Shown here piece by piece: positions 57,795-64,000 of a DNA stretch of 64,000 nucleotides. The position numbers and the translations under genes were made by a program. Source of the stretch: Euglena gracilis. Taxonomy: Eukaryota > Euglenida > Euglenophyceae > Euglenales. The stretch's first letter is position 1. The number at the start of each line of letters is the position of its first letter. A model generated the notes under the pieces. It did no database searches and had not been told where the DNA came from. It saw nothing but the letters and a program-made list of their open reading frames with translations. The stretch covers positions 7,938,634 through 8,002,633 of the forward strand of contig CP154954.1 of assembly GCA_039621445.1 (NCBI GenBank), written 5' to 3'.

Positions 57795-57925
57795 GACACT
57801 CAGCGGGGACTCCTAACCCAACGCACCACGAACGATCCAAACAACACCGCCGGCGAACAAGGCATGGCCTCACAAGGTCGTTGTGCTTTGCCCTCGGTGT
57901 CCCTTCCTCCTTGTCGGTTAACCTC
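57795..57925 (+). repeat. Right ITR of the older, + strand DIRS-like element
   Basis: 57795-57877 is the inverted partner of 47133-47214. The outer part GTGCTTTGCCCTCGGTGTCC matches the outer end of the intact element (GTGCTTCGCCCTCTTGGTCC at about 42205). The 10.6 kb between the two ITRs is filled by unrelated insertions. Confidence 0.75.
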
Positions 57926-59386
57926 GAGGGAGTACGGGGCGTTAGGTTCAAAAAATGACCAAGCGCATTTTTTGTCCTTGGGTATAGCGCCCCTTTGCCT
58001 TTCATAAGCTTTTCCGAAGCGCCAGTCTTTTTTACAAGCAAAACATTTCCCATCGAAAAGGGGCCACAAAACTGACGGCCCACTGATCGAGAAACGACTG
58101 ACCATGGCGCGAAAAAAATTCCATAGGGAAGACATTGTTGTTCCAACTCGAAAATTGCCCAGAGCGGAGCGTTGAAAATTTTACAGGAATTGGCGCTGTG
58201 TGAGTGACATGGACATCCCTCATCTTAAACAAACCTGCCCGGCCCAGGTCCGGGGGATGGTCGGGTTGACTTGATGGGCTGGGCGGTCCCAGAAGGCCCA
58301 AATAAAGCTGGGTTGGCTTTCTTTTTCAGCCAAAACTGAGGTCCCCAAACCCCGGAGGGAATGTTTTCATGCTTTTAAAAAAAAAGTTGGTTTTTCTTCA
58401 GGTTCCCGTTCCATTTTTTTGAAAAGTCCAACCGATGAATTTGAGGATGGAGCCTCAAGAGGGTCTGAAACTCTTTTTCGAACTGCGCGGGATACCCTAT
58501 CAAGTTAACCATCACAACGGTGCCGAAGGCGTTGCTTTCAAGAGAGGGAGAACCAGGAAGTCCACCAATCTCCTCACAAATCGTCAAAAAAGGGGGTTTA
58601 GAAATAATGCCAGAGCACTGCACCATACACTGGAACTCCTTGCACGCAGAACAGTGAACAAAGGTAACCTTTCGAGAGACCAAATAATGCACCAGACTGA
58701 TGAGAGCTGGAAAAGGAGGTTCACAAAGCAACGCAAATTATTGTTGCAACAGGATGCCGATACAGAGCGTCGAGCAGTAAGGTGGCAACCAGCAATTGGG
58801 GATTTACTTTGTCAAATTAGTTTGCGTTGGAACGTGTCGGCCGCCGGCTTTCGCAGGCAGCCAAAAATTGCCAGAAAGCGCATATTACAAAGTCGCGGGT
58901 AACAGCCAATCAGTTAGAGAAACCCGCGACTTAAATTGGAAGCGGGTCAAATTTCTAAGCGCCTTCAAATTTATCATTTTTCACAGAAACTTGAGGGGTT
59001 TTCCCCATTATTTGGCAAAGAGGAAATATATTGAATTGGATTTGATCAATCACATTGTTGAATTTGAATTGACAGTTACATTGTTGGTCATTACATTGTT
59101 GGTGGAGTTGTTGAAGTCAATTTGGTATTGAAATCAAGAAGGAGACCCTACAACACCGCCACCCTCACCGCCGCTTCTATTCCCTATACCCCTCTTCCTT
59201 GCCCCAGGTTGTTTTTTTCATCACATTCAGTCACTCTCACAGATTTCCAACAGTGTCATTGCTTCTCCAGTGGGTTGGAATTCATTTCAGAATTCAGTGG
59301 TTTGGTTTTTCCTTCAAGGTGTGCAAGAGAGTGTGAGAGAGAGAAAGAGAAAAAAGTGAGATTTCAGAGAGAAAAGTTCTATTTCA
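57926..59386. other. Unassigned region before the Gag-methyltransferase element
   Basis: Open frames at 58435-58902 (+, basic, 155 residues) and 58375-58731 (-, 118 residues) overlap and neither shows a known motif. 58900-59130 is AT-rich with ACATTGTTGGTCATTACATT repeats. It may contain the 5' terminal repeat of the downstream element, but I cannot place its ends. Confidence 0.35.
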
Positions 59387-59998
59387 TTGCAAATGGCAGA
59401 TTTTTCGGTGTTCACCAAATTTTCAGAAAACATTAAAAAAACGATCCTACCCACCGGCAGGGGTTGGGGAAAATACCTGAGTGAAACAAACGGGGGTTGG
59501 CTTGAGCCCACCAACCCTCGGAGAAAGCGCAGGCCCCACCCCGGAAACACCCACCCCCCGGCTGTTGGTGGTTTTCCACGACGGCGAGGACCCCCCGGGC
59601 GCTCGGCCCACCGGGACTCGCCGGTCGCGGGGGCGACCGGCGGCGCACAGGGGGTGGGGCCGGCGAACATGGTCGCAGATGTTTGTTCTGCTGGCTCTGC
59701 CAGCAGAATCATTGAGGATTTTTCAGATTCGGTGAACATCGTGGCAGAGGTTTGTTCCACTGGCTCAGCCAGCAGAATCAGTGCAAAGTTTTCGGATTCG
59801 GCTGACATCGCAAGCAAAGGTTCTTTCACTGACCCAGTCAGTGAAAATTTTCCAGAGACGGTCGACACGGTCACAGAGATTTGTTCTGGTGGCTGTGCCA
59901 GCAGAATGGTGCACGAGGACAGTTTCATCATCCCTGTGGTCTGTGAATTTTCAGAAGAATCTGCAGAAATCTGCTCGTTTCCCGGCCACATTTTCTGA
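59387..59998 (+). CDS. Ser-rich repeat ORF upstream of the Gag region
   Basis: 203 residues. The second half repeats a unit of the type VAEVCSTGSASRISAKFSDS three to four times with variation. The same style continues after the stop in another frame (VAEIYFQNEKETEFSAAQFS, to about 60097). A GC-rich block at 59520-59650 looks inserted. I do not recognise the protein. By position and composition it may be the N-terminal part of the element polyprotein, now broken. Confidence 0.35.
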   Translation: MQMADFSVFTKFSENIKKTILPTGRGWGKYLSETNGGWLEPTNPRRKRRPHPGNTHPPAVGGFPRRRGPPGRSAHRDSPVAGATGGAQGVGPANMVADVCSAGSASRIIEDFSDSVNIVAEVCSTGSASRISAKFSDSADIASKGSFTDPVSENFPETVDTVTEICSGGCASRMVHEDSFIIPVVCEFSEESAEICSFPGHIF

Positions 59999-60179
59999 GA
60001 TATGTGGCAGAAATCTATTTTCAGAACGAAAAGGAAACTGAATTTTCTGCAGCCCAGTTTTCAGAACCTGTGGCATCATTGCAAATCATGAGCTGTTAAC
60101 ACAGAGTTCAGAAATCGCAGTCAGCACAGCAGATGAAGAAAAGACAATGAAAAGTTTGTAAGAAAGAAAAGACAGTGTG

Positions 60180-60510
60180 CTTTGAGTTCGGAGCTATGGG
60201 GGGTTTTGTTTTTGGTCTTGGGGTTGTTTTCTTTGGTTGTTTTGTTGTGTGTTTTGTTTTTTTTATGCTTGTTGTCTTTTCTTTTTGGGGGTTTTTGTTT
60301 GGTTTTTTGGGTTTCGTTTTGGGTTTTGGTTGGGGTGTGGGGGGGGTGCTGTTTGTTGTCTTTTTTTTTGGTTTGGGTTTTTGTTAGTTGTTTTGTTTTG
60401 GTTTTGTTTTTTTTTTTGTTGGGTTTTTTTGTGTTTGGTGTGTTTTTTTGGGTTGGGGTTTTTTGTTTGGGGTTTTGGTTTGTTTGTATTTTGTTTTGTT
60501 TTGTGGCTGA
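60180..60510. other. G/T-only strand-asymmetric tract
   Basis: About 330 bases of the + strand consist almost entirely of G and T, with very few A or C. It separates the Ser-rich ORF from the Pro/Gln repeat region. The open frame through it encodes mostly Phe, Val, Gly, Leu and Trp and is a composition artefact. Confidence 0.8.
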
Positions 60511-60516
60511 GATATC

Positions 60517-62623
60517 TTGTCCCAGCCCAAGACTTCACAGGTTTCAGCCCAGCCCAGCCAGTTGCGGATGGAGTCATCTGTCCCAGCAATCATGGGGCCA
60601 GCCCAGATGACTTCACAGGTTTTTCAGCCAGCCCAGCAGTTTTCGGCTGAGTCATCTGTCCCAGCAATCATGGGGCCATCCCAGATGACTTCACAGGTTC
60701 TTCATCCAGCCCAGCAGTTTTCGGCTGAGCCCTCTGTTCCAGCAATCATGGGACCAGCCCAGATGCATGGGCAAGTTTTTCAGCCAGCGTTAACAGTGTC
60801 TTCAAACACAGGCCCAGCCCAGATTTTCCAGCTAATTCAGCCAGATTTTCCACAGACCCAGCCACAGAATTTACAGCCAAACACCAGTTCTTCTGCAGAA
60901 ACTGGGTCCGAAAACCCTGAAAATCAGCATGATGTGGAAATGGAATCGGGCTATGGCCAGTCCGATGATGATTGGAACAATTGGGGTGAAGAAATCAGTT
61001 GCAAAATTGAATGTTTACATTGCAGACTTTTGGTGCAGGAAGGAAAAAAATCCTGAGAAAACGGCTGAAAATCTGGTGGGGGAGGCAGAAAACAGGCTAA
61101 ATCAGGCATTGGCCATGTCACAGGGGCAGACATTGAATCTGGTCAATGAGGCATTGGGCATGCATGATCAGCAAATGGCGGATCACATTGCCATGGTGAA
61201 ACGTGAAATTCAGGCTGAACTGAGTGCAACCATAAACGACTTGCTTTTGCAGTTTCAGCAAAATGGTGAAATGGTGCAAAATCTGGCCCAATGCCAAAGA
61301 CATTTGTTGAGTGTGGAAATGGAACGGCAGTTTGCTGAAAAAGTGAAGAAAGTGGAGGATGGAGTAAACACGTTTTTTGAGACCAAGGTTGAGGGGTTGA
61401 CAAAAAATGAGAGGGATTTTTCTCAGAAGCTGTCGTTTTTGGAAAAATCTGTGGGGGAGATGCATGTGGCGGTGCAACAAGTTGGGGAGAAGGAAAAACA
61501 GCAGGAAATTGCTGTTAATCAGGTCAAATCTGCAGTCGGTGAGCTAAGCTCTGGTCTGGAGGGACGCTTTGGGACCATTTTTCAGCAATGCAAAAGTTTG
61601 GAGGAGACTGAGTGTGCCAATTTTCAGGCACAGGCTGAGAAATTGAAGGAATTTTCACAGTCCCTGGAGCGAGAGAGCAAAGCTCTGAATGATCGTTTGG
61701 GGAGGTTGGAGAATTTTCTGGGTCGGAAAGATTTTCCCATTGAGAAAGTCTCTGCCCTGATTAACAAGAGTGAGGAAACAATTCGGTTGGAGGTGCAAAG
61801 GGAGTTGGGGCTGCAAACGAGAAAGCATTTGGAGGTGATTATCAGTGAAATGTTGCACGAAAGGTTGAGGCTGAGTGAAAGGGAGAGGCAGTTTGAGAAA
61901 GTTCGGGCCGAAATGGAAAACTCGATGAAACAGCAGGTTGGAGTTTTACTGCAACAGCAGTGCGTTGAACTTCGAAAAGAACAGCAGGAGCGGAAAAAAT
62001 TGAAACAAAAGCTGGATTTATTTCAGGCTGAGATTTTGGTGATGAAAAATCAGCAAGCTGAATCTGCCAAATCTGCGACAGTGGATCTGACAAAGGAAAC
62101 GAGAGAAAAATCAGCTGGAAACCCAGAAATCGACGAGTTTGATCTTTTTGGTTGCAATGATTTACCTGTGATCGAGAAAAATCTGGTTGAAATTGAAGAC
62201 TATGAATACGCTGAACCAGGGTCACATGCGACACATGTCAGGCAGGTTTGTGCACGACCTGTGGGGGCAGTGCCTGCAGGTGCAGGGCTGGTTTCATCAA
62301 ATGCAGTGGTAACGCATCAATTGATGAAAAACCTGGTAGCTCCAAATTTTTCTGGACAGCCAAAAGACTGGTCGTCCTTTGTGCGGGATTGGGATCAATA
62401 TGTCAGGACGTTGGTTATTTTGCAAAATGGACATGTGTCTGATTCACTCAAACTTCGGCTTTTTGCAATGACGCTGGACGACACAAATAAAAAGGAATTG
62501 CAATCCCGAATGGAATTCAACCGAAAAACATCTTTCGACGAGGAATTTGACAGGATTGACGGGAAAATGCTGGAACTCAGTCCGACTGTGCCAGAAAAAA
62601 ATGGAATGATGTCCACCTTGTGA
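60517..62623 (+). pseudogene. Gag polyprotein: Pro/Gln repeats and long coiled coil (frame break)
   Basis: Frame 1 from 60517 gives the 26-residue repeats, a Gln/Pro/Ser region and an acidic SDDDWNNWGEE patch, then stops at 61054. The continuation is in frame 2 from about 61020, the break lying at an A7 run (about 61026-61032). Frame 2 gives some 400 residues of heptad-rich coiled coil (LVGEAENRLNQAL to LKQKLDLFQAEILVM), an acidic linker (EIDEFDLFGCNDLP), then a Gag-like core beginning VAPNFSGQPKDWSSFVRDWD. That frame ends at 62623; the core continues in frame 1. Such a long coiled coil before the Gag core is unusual. Confidence 0.6.
60521..60804 (+). repeat. 78-bp (26-residue) coding tandem repeat
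   Basis: Units start at 60571, 60649 and 60727, with a degenerate one before. Each encodes SSVPAIMGPAQMTSQVFQPA-like sequence ending QQFSAE. The period is a multiple of three, consistent with real coding use. Confidence 0.85.
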
Positions 62624-63606
62624 ACCAAGGGAAAATTACTGTACGGGAATGGCAAGACTTTGTCATAAATTTCAAAATGGCCTGGAGACAGGTGAAAAGC
62701 GCCACTGACGATGAGGCAGAAAGACTGGTCAAAGGAAAACTGCCAAATTTCATTTTGCATTGGGTCGCCGATGAGGAGGAAAGGAAATCAACGTGTGGAC
62801 CGAAAGTCAAAATGTACCCTGGAGTGCCAGCAACGGAGGAAAACATTATTTGTGCTGTGGAACGTGTCACTGGGGAAAAGCCCTGCAAGGTTTCGAAAGT
62901 TTCACCGCTGGAGTTCGAAGTCTTTTTGCCCTATACTACGATTTGCTACAAACTGAAAGAGGTCAGTGTGAAACCAATCACAGGCACGGATAAAAGAATC
63001 AAAATTGTGGAGGAACAGTCAAAAATGTGAGCTGAAGAAATTTTCCGTTTTGTTGAGCGAAAATTGTCATCCAGGGATAATCAAGACATGTTACACAGTT
63101 CCGGAGAGCCAAATGGGTCCGGAAACCGGAGGGCCAGGACTGAAAAGGCAGATCGGGCCAAGGGGTCCAGGACACCCTCCCCAGCACGGTCAGCAAAGGG
63201 GGGCGAAACGGTGGTAAAACCGTCCGTTGAAAAATCAGATTCACAGGTGGCAGCTCCGGCGACCGATGCAAACGCGAACCCCCAAGTGCAAAATCCAGTG
63301 CCAGTGGTTCGATCACAGTCATATTCACCCCCCCAGCAATCTCAATTTGGCAATGGGGGTGGATGGAGAAACGATTCTGGGAGGAATTCCAATGCCAATG
63401 CCAATTTTCAGGGAAATCAGTGGTGGCACTCAAATCAACAGAATTTTGATTCACAGTTTGGTGGTGGCAAAGGCAAAGGCAAAGGAAAGGGCAAAGGAAA
63501 CAATTCTTGGGGGAAAGGAAACAATGGAAATGACTGGTCTAGGGGAAAGAGCCAAGATGGTGGAAAAGGCAAAGGCAAAGGAAGGGGGAAAGGAAACCGT
63601 TGCTAG
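62578..63606 (+). pseudogene. Gag polyprotein: core C-terminal part and Gly/Lys basic tail
   Basis: Frame 1 resumes the Gag core at WNDVHLVNQGKITVREWQDF after a second A7 run (62590-62596, AGAAAAAAATGG). A -1 shift at A-AAA-AAT joins the two parts. LVKGKLPNFILHW fits the Gag core pattern. A TGA at 63028-63030 interrupts the frame, which then stays open from AEEIFRFVERKL to the tail. The tail has FGGGKGKGKGKGKGNN and further GKGKGRGKG blocks, a basic nucleic-acid-binding stretch in place of a zinc knuckle. It ends with TAG at 63604-63606. Confidence 0.55.
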
Positions 63607-64000
63607 GATAGCCGGGGTGGACCGTTGGGGGCGGGGGCCGCCCCGGGCTCACATACCCAGCCCCACACAAAGACATACACAAATCCCAGGTGGCATGAAA
63701 AATCTCGTGCGAGTGAAACCACGATGAAAAATCTGCCATCCCAGGAGATCTCTGCACAAGGTGTGTCCAGTGTGTCGGGTGCGTGCCTGCGTGACGTGCA
63801 AATCTGTGACTCGGCCCAAATCTGTAAAGAATCAGACCTCATAAGAGGTCGTGCACAGCCTTCCGTAAGGAAAAGAGCTTTAGACTTTTTTTGCGGTAAA
63901 GGCTCGGTTGGGGATTGCCTGAGAGAGCAGGGGTTTAAGGTTGTGTCAGTGGACATAAACCCCAGATTTAACCCAACCCACTGTGCAAATATTTTGGAGT
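63607..64000 (+). CDS. Class I SAM-dependent methyltransferase domain (DNA cytosine methylase-like), partial
   Basis: After the TAG that ends Gag, the same frame stays open for 131 codons to the window end. The first ~75 codons are a linker. Then RALDFFCGKGSVGDCLREQG (63877 onward) is a Rossmann motif I with the Gly-rich loop, followed by FKVVSVDINPRFNPTHCANI, in which VSVDINP is the acidic motif II that binds the SAM ribose. This LDxFCGxGSVG...VxSxDIxPxxNPT pattern is typical of site-specific DNA cytosine methylase-like proteins. The catalytic Pro-Cys motif, if present, lies beyond 64000. A Met at 63724 could start it separately, but expression as a readthrough product of Gag is also possible. 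No premature stop is seen. Confidence 0.7.

Larger units (their letters stand above)
59387..64000 (+). mobile_element. Gag plus SAM-methyltransferase retroelement-like unit, 3' partial
   Basis: Coding segments on + in order: Ser-rich repeats (59387-60097), Pro/Gln 26-residue repeats and coiled coil (60517-62600), Gag-like core (to 63030), Gly/Lys-rich basic tail (to 63603), TAG, then a methyltransferase domain running off the end. No RT, RNase H or integrase is seen within the window; if present they lie beyond 64000. Terminal repeats were not identified. Confidence 0.55.

Noticed and set aside
60182-60610. Membrane protein rich in Phe, Leu, Val and Trp
   Set aside because: It is the translation of a G/T-only tract and has no independent support.

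Overview
This is nuclear DNA of a flagellated eukaryote, most likely a protist or alga; I cannot name the taxon. The only host gene I recognise is the spliced 3' half of the ciliary gene IFT52, read on the + strand from 24815 to 40240. It has seven exons separated by long, repeat-filled introns. Nothing looks bacterial: there are no operons, no ribosome-binding-site-led genes, and no tRNA or rRNA genes. Most of the rest is satellite DNA and transposable elements.

Region 1 (1-23728): an AT-rich lead-in is followed by one large amplified tract. Its main unit is a 151-bp satellite, about 60 copies in 1291-11710, with more at 21269-22181 and 22581-23338. It is punctuated by a ~395-bp spacer that recurs at 1579, 3325, 4768 and, in part, 1196 and 23494. 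Inside the tract sits a terminal-inverted-repeat element (11711-21268, 7-bp target duplication) that has swollen with about 180 copies of a 50-bp minisatellite. A nearby copy of the same element (22182-22580) lacks the minisatellite. If IFT52 is intact, its missing ~200 N-terminal codons lie upstream of the window and this whole tract is intronic.

Region 2 (23729-41300): the IFT52 exons and introns. The introns hold a small TIR element (24436-24759), a dispersed hairpin family whose stems vary in a compensatory way, a 217-bp tandem repeat with an inverted copy, a cluster of TGCGCAAAGGAAC motifs, and long CA/CG microsatellites. Five of six visible 5' splice sites are GTGTN and the sixth appears to be GC.

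Region 3 (41300-49200): a structurally complete DIRS-type tyrosine-recombinase retrotransposon on the minus strand (41821-46434). It has inverted terminal repeats, an internal complementary region that matches both outer ends exactly, an RT/RNase H/methyltransferase-like ORF, and an overlapping recombinase ORF. It carries two lesions: YLDG in place of YLDD in the reverse transcriptase, and a frame break in a 10-G run in the recombinase. Remnants of related elements follow: a lone ITR at 46739 and a + strand element whose ITRs are at about 47133 and 57795.

Region 4 (49200-58300): nested decayed elements. These are a minus-strand Gag with a CCHC zinc knuckle plus a retropepsin-like segment with ETG in place of DTG, two copies of a TTATTATTTGGG-ended repeat, and a pair of ~335-bp direct repeats carrying tRNA-like A and B boxes.

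Region 5 (59300-64000): a + strand retroelement-like polyprotein. It has a Pro/Gln repeat region, a very long coiled coil, a Gag-like domain and a Gly/Lys-rich basic tail. After a single in-frame TAG the frame stays open into a class I SAM-dependent methyltransferase domain resembling DNA cytosine methylases, which runs off the window. This Gag-stop-methyltransferase arrangement is the most interesting feature of the window.
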